From positions 1 to 7,290 of the forward strand of contig CAUBHZ010000085.1 of NCBI GenBank assembly GCA_958435885.1: DNA of 7,290 nucleotides, read 5' to 3'. The stretch's first letter is position 1, and each line of letters begins with the position of its first letter. Source of the stretch: an uncultured Intestinimonas sp. GTDB lineage: Bacteria; Bacillota_A; Clostridia; Oscillospirales; Oscillospiraceae. This document shows positions 1-5,330 of the stretch, piece after piece. Made by a program: the position numbers and the translations under genes. Below the pieces are notes generated by a model. The model searched no databases. It had not been told where the DNA came from and saw nothing but the letters and a program-made list of their open reading frames with translations.

Positions 1-720
1 GGCAAGAAGCTGCTGATGATGGGCAGCGAGTTCGGCCAGTGGAACGAGTGGCACTTTGAGTACTCCCTGGACTGGCACCTGATGGACAATGAGATCAATC
101 GGAAGACCCAGGCCTTCTTCAAGGCCGCCAACCACCTCTATCTGGAGCACCCGGAGCTGTGGCAGGAGGACTTCTCCTGGAAGGGCTTCGAGTGGATCTA
201 CGCCGACGACAACCAGGCCAACACCATCTCCTTCCTCCGCAAGGACGACAAGGGGGACACCCTGGTGGTGGTGTGCAACTTCTCGCCGGTGGACCGGACG
301 GGCTACTGCATCGGCGTGCCGGTACCCGGCGCCTACACCTGCATCTTCAACACCGACGACGAGGCCTTCGGCGGCGAGGGCCGGGGGGACAAGGAGCCGG
401 TGAAGAGCACCTATAACCCCTGCCACGGCCGGGAGCAGTCCATCATCATCACCCTGCCGCCCATGAGCGCGGTGATCTATAAGTGTACCCGCAAGTTCCC
501 CGCCCGGCGGAAGAAGGAGGCCAAGCTGGCCGTAAAGGCCCCGGCGTCCAAGCCGGCGGTGCGCAAGGCCGCGGCCAAGCCCGCCGTGAAGGAGAAGGCG
601 GCCAAACCCGCCCTGCGCAAGGCCGCCGCCAAGCCGGCGGTGAAGGAGAAGTCCCCCCACCCGGCGGTGCGCCCCAAGGCCCAGCACCCCGCCGTAAAGA
701 AGTCCCCCAAGGAGGGGTGA
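1..720 (+). CDS. glgB: 1,4-alpha-glucan (glycogen) branching enzyme, C-terminal part, with Lys/Ala/Pro repeat tail
   Basis: The reading frame is open from base 1 and ends at TGA 718-720; the 5' part, including the catalytic residues of this GH13 enzyme, lies outside the window. GlgB cuts alpha-1,4 glucan chains and re-attaches them as alpha-1,6 branches in cytoplasmic glycogen. The family motif MGSEFGQWNEW followed by LDWHLMD (about 19-87) marks the end of the catalytic barrel. The all-beta C-terminal domain follows (VVVCNFSPV, then YTCIFNTDDEAFGG). GlgB proteins usually end just after the LPP motif, seen here as LPPMSAVIYKC (to about 486). This protein continues for about 77 residues rich in Lys, Arg, Ala and Pro. 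I count 25 basic and 4 acidic residues in 487-717. The gene is followed by glgC after 54 bases, consistent with one operon. The assignment is secure; the function of the tail is unknown. Confidence 0.95.
   Translation, partial: GKKLLMMGSEFGQWNEWHFEYSLDWHLMDNEINRKTQAFFKAANHLYLEHPELWQEDFSWKGFEWIYADDNQANTISFLRKDDKGDTLVVVCNFSPVDRTGYCIGVPVPGAYTCIFNTDDEAFGGEGRGDKEPVKSTYNPCHGREQSIIITLPPMSAVIYKCTRKFPARRKKEAKLAVKAPASKPAVRKAAAKPAVKEKAAKPALRKAAAKPAVKEKSPHPAVRPKAQHPAVKKSPKEG
517..705 (+). repeat. 27-bp tandem repeats encoding the 9-residue units of the GlgB tail
   Basis: Seven consecutive in-frame 27-bp units encode EAKLAVKAP, ASKPAVRKA, AAKPAVKEK, AAKPALRKA, AAKPAVKEK, SPHPAVRPK and AQHPAVKKS, and PKEG then ends the protein. 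The consensus is x-x-(K/H)-P-A-V-x-x-x. Units 2-3 (544-597) and 4-5 (598-651) form a 54-bp super-repeat that differs at 8 positions, 6 of them synonymous. The composition resembles histone H1 C-terminal tails and bacterial H1-like proteins. No folded domain is expected, and the tail is probably disordered. Confidence 0.9.
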
Positions 721-730
721 GCCCCCCTCC
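711..730 (+). other. GC hairpin across the glgB stop codon
   Basis: GGAGGGG (711-717) can pair with CCCCTCC (724-730) around a 6-base loop that contains the TGA stop. No T-run follows, so an efficient intrinsic terminator is unlikely. It may slow the 3' end of glgB translation or stabilise a processed mRNA end, or it may be a chance product of Lys/Gly codons beside a C-run. Confidence 0.3.
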
Positions 731-762
731 CGCTGTTCTCCCGTGATCTCCACTTTGACCGA

Positions 763-770
763 GAGGTGAT
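763..770 (+). promoter_or_regulatory. Extended Shine-Dalgarno site of glgC
   Basis: GAGGTGAT matches the complement of the 16S rRNA 3' end over eight bases. The GAGG core ends 8 bases before ATG 775. A GTG at 766 lies inside this site, so it is a poor start candidate and the ATG is preferred. Confidence 0.8.
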
Positions 771-774
771 AGAG

Positions 775-1992
775 ATGAAAAAAGAATGTGTCGCCATGCT
801 GCTGGCGGGCGGACAGGGCAGCCGTCTGAAAGCTCTGACGTCAAAAGTAGCAAAACCCGCCGTCCCCTTCGGGGGCAAGTACCGCATCATCGACTTTCCC
901 CTGAGCAACTGCGTCAACTCCGGTATCGACACCGTGGGCGTCCTCACCCAGTACCAGCCCCTGGAGCTCAACGGCTACATCGGCAACGGCCAGCCCTGGG
1001 ACCTGGACCGCTCGGACGGCGGCGTCCACATCCTGCCCCCCTACGTGAAGGAGGGGGACAAGGGCACCTGGTACAAGGGCACCGCCAACGCCATCTACCA
1101 GAACATCGGCTTTATCTCCCTGTATGACCCCGACTACGTCCTCATCCTGTCCGGCGACCACATCTACAAGATGGACTACGAGCAGATGCTGGAGCACCAC
1201 AAGGCCATGAACGCCGCCTGCACCATCTCCGTCATGGAGGTCCCCATGGAGGAGGCGCCCCGGTTCGGCATCATGAACGTGGACCAGGACGACATGATCT
1301 ACGAGTTTGAGGAGAAGCCCAAAAAGCCCAAGAGCAACCTGGCCTCCATGGGCATCTACATCTTCAACTGGAAGCAGCTGCGGGAGTACCTCATCGCCGA
1401 CGAGGCCGACGAGAAGTCGGCCAACGACTTCGGCAAGAACATCATCCCCGCCATGCTGGCCAACAACGAGCGGATGGCGGCCTACCGCTTCTCCGGCTAC
1501 TGGAAGGACGTGGGCACCATCGACTCCCTGTGGGACGCCAACATGGATATGCTCTCCGTCCACAGCGGCATCGACCCCTACGACACCGAGTGGCCCATCT
1601 ACGCCCGCACGCCCACCCGTCCCCCCCACTTCACCGGCCCCAACGCCGTGGTCCACCACTCCCTGATGACCGGCGGCTGCGTGGTGGACGGCGAGGTGGA
1701 GAACTCCGTCCTCTTCCACTCCGTGACGGTGGAGAAGGGGGCCAAGGTGCGCTACTCCATCCTCATGCCCGGCGCCGTGGTCAAGGAGGGCGCCGACGTG
1801 GAGTACGCCATCGTGGCGGAGAACGCCGTCATCGGCGCCGGCGCCAAGGTGGGCGCCCCGCCGGAGGCGGAGGGTGCCGACGACGACTGGGGCATCGCCG
1901 TGGTCGCCGAGGGCATCAAGGTGGGTGACAACGCCGTGGTCTCGGCCAAGGCCATGGTCACCCGGAACGTGAAAGGGGGTGCGGCGAAATGA
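775..1992 (+). CDS. glgC: Glucose-1-phosphate adenylyltransferase (ADP-glucose pyrophosphorylase), catalytic subunit
   Basis: This enzyme makes ADP-glucose and pyrophosphate from glucose-1-phosphate and ATP, the committed step of glycogen synthesis in the cytoplasm. The protein has 405 residues from ATG 775, within the usual family range. The nucleotide-binding motif [12 protein letters not shown] is at residues 11-22, followed by [24 protein letters not shown] with Asp128 matches the catalytic aspartate region, and FEEKP with Lys181 matches the glucose-1-phosphate-binding lysine. YWKDVGT is at residues 242-248. The C-terminal part, from about residue 290, has the hexapeptide-like pattern of a left-handed beta-helix, which in this family serves oligomerisation and allostery. 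The start is set by the GAGGTGAT site upstream. The stop overlaps the glgD start (ATGA), suggesting translational coupling and a GlgC/GlgD complex. All active-site motifs appear intact. Confidence 0.96.
   Translation: MKKECVAMLLAGGQGSRLKALTSKVAKPAVPFGGKYRIIDFPLSNCVNSGIDTVGVLTQYQPLELNGYIGNGQPWDLDRSDGGVHILPPYVKEGDKGTWYKGTANAIYQNIGFISLYDPDYVLILSGDHIYKMDYEQMLEHHKAMNAACTISVMEVPMEEAPRFGIMNVDQDDMIYEFEEKPKKPKSNLASMGIYIFNWKQLREYLIADEADEKSANDFGKNIIPAMLANNERMAAYRFSGYWKDVGTIDSLWDANMDMLSVHSGIDPYDTEWPIYARTPTRPPHFTGPNAVVHHSLMTGGCVVDGEVENSVLFHSVTVEKGAKVRYSILMPGAVVKEGADVEYAIVAENAVIGAGAKVGAPPEAEGADDDWGIAVVAEGIKVGDNAVVSAKAMVTRNVKGGAAK
1975..1980 (+). promoter_or_regulatory. Ribosome binding site of glgD inside the glgC 3' end
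   Basis: GGGGGT lies 8 bases before ATG 1989 and within the last codons of glgC. It is weaker than the other sites in the operon. Initiation of glgD may therefore rely partly on ribosomes terminating at the ATGA overlap. Confidence 0.5.
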
Positions 1993-3107
1993 CCAACAAG
2001 CTGCACGGGATCATTTTCGCATACCGCTCCAATCCTCAGCTCCGGGAGCTCTCCCAGCCCCGGAACACCTGCTCCATCCCCTACGGCGGCCGCTACCGGG
2101 TGGTGGACTTCATGCTCTCCAACATGGTCAACGCCGGCATCTCCGATGTGGGCCTCATCGTACACGCCAACTACCAGTCCCTCCTGGACCACGTGGGCTC
2201 CGGCAAGGACTGGGACCTCTCCCGCAAGCACGGCGGCCTGCGCATCCTGCCCCCCTTCGGCTACGCCGACAAGCAGCGGGAGGGCGACTACCGGGGCCGC
2301 ATGGACGCCCTGGCCGGCGTCTACTCCTACCTGGAGCGCATCCGTCAGGACTACGTGGTCCTGGCCGGCGGCGACGTGGCGGTGAACCTGGACCTGGACG
2401 ACGTCTTTGAGCACCACCTGCGCACCGGCGCCGACATCACCGCCGTGTGCACCCCGGTGCCCAGAGGGGACGCCCGCAGCTCCGACTACTTCACCGTCCG
2501 GGAGGACGGCGTCATCGCCGACGTGTCCGTCCACCCGGTGAGCCCCATGGGCTGCGAGTCCATGGAGGTGTACATCATGAGCAAGGACCTCCTGATGTCC
2601 CTGGTGGAGCACTGCATCGCCCACAACATCCCCTCCTTCAGCCAGGGAGTCCTCCTCAACATGAGCGGCCGGCTCAAGCTGGTGTCCTACACCTTCCAGG
2701 GCTACGCCGCCCGGCTCCAGTCGGTGGCCGGCTACTACGCCCGCAGCATGGAGCTGCTGGACCCCGCCGTCCGGGCCGACCTCTTCAACCCCCTGCGCCC
2801 CATCAAGACCAAGGACATGTCCAACCCCTCCACCTACTACGGCCCCGACTCCAAGTCCAAGAACTCCCTGGTGGCCGACGGCTGCATCATTGAGGGCGAG
2901 GTGGAGAACTCCATCCTCTTCCGCGGCGTCACCGTGGAGAAGGGCGCCAAGGTCCAGAACTGCATCCTCATGCAGGGCACGGTGATCCACCAGGGGGCGG
3001 TGCTCAAATACGCCATCACCGACAAGAACGTACAGGTCAACGCCGGCCGGATGCTCATGGGCCATGAGACCTACCCGCTGGCCATCGCCAAAAACGCCGT
3101 GGTATAA
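1989..3107 (+). CDS. glgD: GlgD, non-catalytic-type ADP-glucose pyrophosphorylase subunit
   Basis: This 372-residue homologue of GlgC shares its layout: an N-terminal nucleotidyltransferase-like domain and a C-terminal beta-helix, including [18 protein letters not shown] (compare [18 protein letters not shown] in GlgC). The catalytic motifs have decayed. The [12 protein letters not shown] loop is replaced by [12 protein letters not shown] (residues 11-22). FEEKP is missing (ADVSVHP in that area), and YWKDVGT is replaced by YAARLQSV. Asp129 in AGGD is kept. In Bacillota, GlgD acts with GlgC in a heteromeric enzyme and raises its activity, and the same role is inferred here. It starts at ATG 1989 within the glgC stop. 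The TAA at 3105-3107 is followed by a 152-base spacer before glgA. Confidence 0.94.
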   Translation: MTNKLHGIIFAYRSNPQLRELSQPRNTCSIPYGGRYRVVDFMLSNMVNAGISDVGLIVHANYQSLLDHVGSGKDWDLSRKHGGLRILPPFGYADKQREGDYRGRMDALAGVYSYLERIRQDYVVLAGGDVAVNLDLDDVFEHHLRTGADITAVCTPVPRGDARSSDYFTVREDGVIADVSVHPVSPMGCESMEVYIMSKDLLMSLVEHCIAHNIPSFSQGVLLNMSGRLKLVSYTFQGYAARLQSVAGYYARSMELLDPAVRADLFNPLRPIKTKDMSNPSTYYGPDSKSKNSLVADGCIIEGEVENSILFRGVTVEKGAKVQNCILMQGTVIHQGAVLKYAITDKNVQVNAGRMLMGHETYPLAIAKNAVV

Positions 3108-3142
3108 CGGTACATAGACCGCGCAGAGCGGCGCAGGGATGC

Positions 3143-3162
3143 GGCCGCCGTGTACGGCGGCC
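3143..3162 (+). repeat. Perfect 8-bp inverted repeat (hairpin)
   Basis: GGCCGCCG (3143-3150) pairs perfectly with CGGCGGCC (3155-3162) around the loop TGTA. C-rich sequence, not a T-run, follows. It could be an RNA structure or part of a repeated intergenic element. Confidence 0.6.
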
Positions 3163-3190
3163 CCACACCTGCCCCCTCCGGGCACCCGCG

Positions 3191-3218
3191 GGTCCGCCCT
3201 GCATGGCGGCCGCGGACC
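3191..3218 (+). repeat. Inverted repeat with two alternative pairings
   Basis: GGTCCGC (3191-3197) pairs with GCGGACC (3212-3218). The inner CCGCC (3194-3198) can instead pair with GGCGG (3205-3209), which shares bases with the outer stem. The two stems therefore compete. Whether this has regulatory meaning cannot be told from one sequence. Confidence 0.45.
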
Positions 3219-3248
3219 GTGTCCGGACGCGGATCAAGGATGGAGAAA

Positions 3249-3253
3249 AGGAG
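3249..3253 (+). promoter_or_regulatory. Shine-Dalgarno site of glgA
   Basis: AGGAG ends 6 bases before ATG 3260. It fixes the start there rather than at the in-frame ATG 3203, which lies in the inverted-repeat region and would add residues not seen in GlgA. The mature-looking start MNILFAASEVAPFIKTGGL matches the family N-terminus. Confidence 0.85.
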
Positions 3254-3259
3254 TCATAT

Positions 3260-5161
3260 ATGAATATTTTGTTTGCAGCCTCCGAGGTCGCCCCCTTCAT
3301 CAAGACCGGCGGCCTGGCCGACGTGGCCGGTTCCCTCCCCCAGAAGCTGGCCGACATGGGCCATGACGTGAAGGTCATCCTCCCCCTCTACGAGGGCATC
3401 GCCCAGCAGTACCGTGAGAAGATGCGCTTCCTGTTCCACTGGAACTGCCGTCTGGCCTGGCGCACCCCCTACTGCGGCGTCTTCGAGCTGCGGGAGGGCA
3501 ACATCTCCTACCTCTTCGTGGACAACGAGTACTACTTCAAGCGGGCCGAGATCTACGGCCACTACGACGACGGCGAGCGCTTCGCCTTCTTCTCCCGGGC
3601 CGTCATCGAGACCCCGGCCCACCTGGACTGGCACCCCGACATCCTCCACTGCAACGACTGGGAGACCGCCCTGGTGCCCATCTACCTGCTGGAGGAGCGG
3701 GAGCGCATCTGGCAGCTCCGGGGCACCAAGAGCGTCTTCACCATCCACAACATAGAGTATCAGGGCCGCTACGGCGACCAGATCGTCCAGGACCTGCTGG
3801 GCCTCCACCCCGGCTACATGAACGAGCACATGCTGGCCTACCACGGGGACGTGAACCTGATGAAGGGCGCCATCTACGCCGCCGACTACGTCACCACCGT
3901 CTCCCCCACCTACGCCGGCGAGCTTCAGTACCCCTTCTACGCCCACGGCCTGGAGGGCGTGGTGGCCGACAACCGCTGGAAGATGCGGGGCATCCTCAAC
4001 GGCCTGGACACCGCCCTCTATGACCCCTCCAACGGCGCCGGCCTGGCCGCTCCCTTCAGCGCCGACGACCTGAGCGGCAAGGCCGCCTGCAAGAAGGCCC
4101 TCCAGCAGGCGGTGGGCCTCCGGGAGGACCCCGACGTGCCCATCATCGCCTGCGTGTCCCGGCTGGTCAAGCACAAGGGCTTCGAGCTGGTGGCCAACTC
4201 CATCCACGACATCATGGGCATGAACGTCCAGATGGTGGTGCTGGGCACCGGCGAGTGGAACTTTGAGGAGGCCTTCCGCCAGGCCCAGGCCCAGTACCCC
4301 GGCCGCTTCGCCGCCCGGCTCCAGTACTCCGCCGCCCTCTCCACCGCCATCTACGGCGGCGCCGACATCTTCCTCATGCCCTCCCTGGCCGAGCCCTGCG
4401 GCCTGAGCCAGATGATCGCCATGCGCTACGGCACCGTCCCCGTGGTCCGGGAGACCGGCGGCCTCAAGGACACCGTCATCCCCCACGGCGTCTTCGGCGA
4501 CACCGGCTTCACCTTCGCCAACATCAACGCCCACGACATGGTGTGGGTGCTGGGCGAGGCGGTGGGCCTCTACTACAACAACAAGGACGGCGAGGACGGC
4601 TGGCGGGTCCTCCAGCGCAACGGCATGACGAAGGACTTCAGCTGGAACAACCCCGCCCGGGAGTATGAGGACGTCTACTACCAGATCACCGGTATCCCCC
4701 GCCCTACTGAGCCGTCGCCGGAAGAAGCCCCGGTCCCGGCGGCGGAGACCCCTGTTCAGGCTGAGCCGGAAGCCGCGCCCGTAGAGGAGCCCGCCCCCAA
4801 GGCGGAGAAGAAGCCTGCCGCCAAGAAGGCGGCCCCCAAGGCGGCCAAGAAGCCCGCCGCCAAAAAGACCGCCCCCAAGGCTGAGAAGGCGGAGAAAAAG
4901 CCCACCGCCAAAAAGGCGGCCGCCAAGGCCAAGGAGGAGACCCCCGCCCCTGTCAAGGAGGCACCTAAGGCCGAGGAAAAGACCGCTGCCCCCGTCAAGG
5001 AGGCACCCAAGGCCGAGGAAAAGACCGCTGTCCCTGTCAAGGAGGCGCCCAAGGCTGAGGTGAAGGCCGCCGCCCCTGTCAAGGAGGCGCCCAAGGCCAA
5101 GGAGGAGGCTCCCACTCCCGCCAAAGAGGTCTCCGCCGTCAAGACAGAGGCCAAAAAGTGA
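3260..5161 (+). CDS. glgA: Glycogen synthase (ADP-glucose type, GT5) with long low-complexity C-terminal tail
   Basis: GlgA transfers glucose from ADP-glucose to the non-reducing end of alpha-1,4 glucan. The protein has 633 residues against about 480 for typical bacterial GlgA. The core is residues 1-482: KTGGL at 15-19 (ADP-glucose site), HCNDW at 130-134, the IHNIEYQG region, SRLVKHKG with Arg301 and Lys306, EPCGL with Glu378 (counterpart of E. coli Glu377), and RETGGLKDT at 397-405. All expected catalytic residues are present, so the enzyme should be active. After ITGIPRP a tail of about 151 residues begins. Residues 483-513 are Pro/Glu-rich, with 8 Glu and no Lys or Arg. About 45 residues rich in KKPAAKKAAPKA motifs follow, then 14-residue PVKEAPKAEEK repeats to the stop at 5159-5161. 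No membrane segment or signal peptide is visible. The tail's role is unknown; binding to other glycogen enzymes, to the granule or to nucleic acid are all possible. Confidence 0.95.
   Translation: MNILFAASEVAPFIKTGGLADVAGSLPQKLADMGHDVKVILPLYEGIAQQYREKMRFLFHWNCRLAWRTPYCGVFELREGNISYLFVDNEYYFKRAEIYGHYDDGERFAFFSRAVIETPAHLDWHPDILHCNDWETALVPIYLLEERERIWQLRGTKSVFTIHNIEYQGRYGDQIVQDLLGLHPGYMNEHMLAYHGDVNLMKGAIYAADYVTTVSPTYAGELQYPFYAHGLEGVVADNRWKMRGILNGLDTALYDPSNGAGLAAPFSADDLSGKAACKKALQQAVGLREDPDVPIIACVSRLVKHKGFELVANSIHDIMGMNVQMVVLGTGEWNFEEAFRQAQAQYPGRFAARLQYSAALSTAIYGGADIFLMPSLAEPCGLSQMIAMRYGTVPVVRETGGLKDTVIPHGVFGDTGFTFANINAHDMVWVLGEAVGLYYNNKDGEDGWRVLQRNGMTKDFSWNNPAREYEDVYYQITGIPRPTEPSPEEAPVPAAETPVQAEPEAAPVEEPAPKAEKKPAAKKAAPKAAKKPAAKKTAPKAEKAEKKPTAKKAAAKAKEETPAPVKEAPKAEEKTAAPVKEAPKAEEKTAVPVKEAPKAEVKAAAPVKEAPKAKEEAPTPAKEVSAVKTEAKK
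4805..4939 (+). repeat. Histone-H1-like KKPAAKK repeats in the GlgA tail
   Basis: Three related in-frame units encode EKKPAAKKAAPKA (4805-4843), AKKPAAKKTAPKAEKA (4844-4891) and EKKPTAKKAAAKAKEE (4892-4939). The stretch 4799-4939 has 18 Lys and 5 Glu. The pattern resembles histone H1 tails and bacterial Lys/Ala/Pro proteins such as AlgP of Pseudomonas, by composition only. Confidence 0.85.
4940..5149 (+). repeat. 42-bp tandem repeats encoding the 14-residue units of the GlgA tail
   Basis: Four units, TPAPVKEAPKAEEK (4940-4981), TAAPVKEAPKAEEK (4982-5023), TAVPVKEAPKAEVK (5024-5065) and AAAPVKEAPKAKEE (5066-5107), are followed by a degenerate fifth, APTPAKEVSAVKTE (5108-5149). Units 1 and 2 differ at only 4 of 42 bases and later neighbours at 6 and 8, which suggests fairly recent expansion. 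The unit is a multiple of three, so changes in copy number keep the frame. Confidence 0.9.
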
Positions 5162-5196
5162 GCGGTTTATCCTCCCCAAAATAGACAGTTCCAACA

Positions 5197-5225
5197 TTGA
5201 CAGAACGGATGGGCTGTGATAAACT
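5197..5225 (+). promoter_or_regulatory. Sigma-A-type promoter upstream of glgP
   Basis: A perfect -35 TTGACA (5197-5202) is followed by a 17-base spacer and TAAACT (5220-5225), a 4/6 match to TATAAT, with an extended -10 TG at 5217-5218. The surrounding bases are AT-richer than the rest of the window. Transcription would start near 5232, giving a leader of about 100 bases before glgP. This suggests that glgP can be expressed apart from glgBCDA. Confidence 0.65.
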
Positions 5226-5264
5226 TTGTGCGCCAATCCGTAGCCAAACGGAATGAGACGTAGA

Positions 5265-5290
5265 CGCGGCGGGGGCTTGCCCCCGCCGCG
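5265..5290 (+). terminator. Perfect GC hairpin in the glgA-glgP gap (possible terminator or leader attenuator)
   Basis: CGCGGCGGGGG (5265-5275) pairs perfectly with CCCCCGCCGCG (5280-5290) around CTTG, a known stable G(CUUG)C tetraloop. The sequence after it is only moderately T-rich (T at 5294, 5296, 5297, 5299, then TTTT 5304-5307), so termination would probably be partial. It lies downstream of the predicted glgP promoter, so it would sit in the glgP leader as well as end glgBCDA transcripts. Confidence 0.55.
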
Positions 5291-5322
5291 GCCTCTTGTC
5301 CCGTTTTGAACTTTATTGAAAT

Positions 5323-5326
5323 GGAG
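5323..5326 (+). promoter_or_regulatory. Ribosome binding site of glgP
   Basis: GGAG lies 4 bases before ATG 5331 and 10 bases before ATG 5337. Neither spacing is ideal, so the start is uncertain by two residues (MPMPTK or MPTK). Confidence 0.55.
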
Positions 5327-5330
5327 ACGT

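Larger units (their letters stand above)
3108..3259 (+). other. Palindrome-rich glgD-glgA intergenic region
   Basis: I see no credible gene or sigma-A promoter in this spacer. It contains several GC-rich inverted repeats, of which the two clearest are listed separately, plus the self-complementary GTCCGGAC at 3221-3228. There is no T-run after any of them, so they are not standard terminators. This is the only sizeable gap in the glgBCDA block, and it may be an mRNA leader, a processing site or a dispersed intergenic repeat. Confidence 0.6.

Noticed and set aside
487..717. The GlgB tail as a frameshift artefact or fused separate protein
   Set aside because: The repeat periodicity is exact in this frame from 517 to 705 and the differences between units are mostly silent, which a wrong frame would not give. 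No start signal precedes it.
766..774. GTG 766 as the glgC start, adding three residues
   Set aside because: The GTG is part of the Shine-Dalgarno sequence itself. ATG 775 has correct spacing and gives the usual [13 protein letters not shown] start.
1752..3185. Long open frame of 477 codons on the minus strand opposite glgC and glgD
   Set aside because: It lies wholly opposite two genes with clear family motifs. Its translation is a Val/Gly/His/Asp-rich low-complexity string, as expected from the antisense of GC-biased codons.
3203..3259. ATG 3203 as the glgA start, adding 19 residues
   Set aside because: It lies within an inverted repeat and has no ribosome binding site. AGGAG before ATG 3260 and the family N-terminus support the later start.
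4799..5149. Tandem repeats as a CRISPR array
   Set aside because: The units are contiguous, without spacers, coding and in frame.
4799..5158. The GlgA tail as a separate histone-like gene
   Set aside because: It is in frame with GlgA without any stop, and no ribosome binding site with a start codon is visible at the junction.
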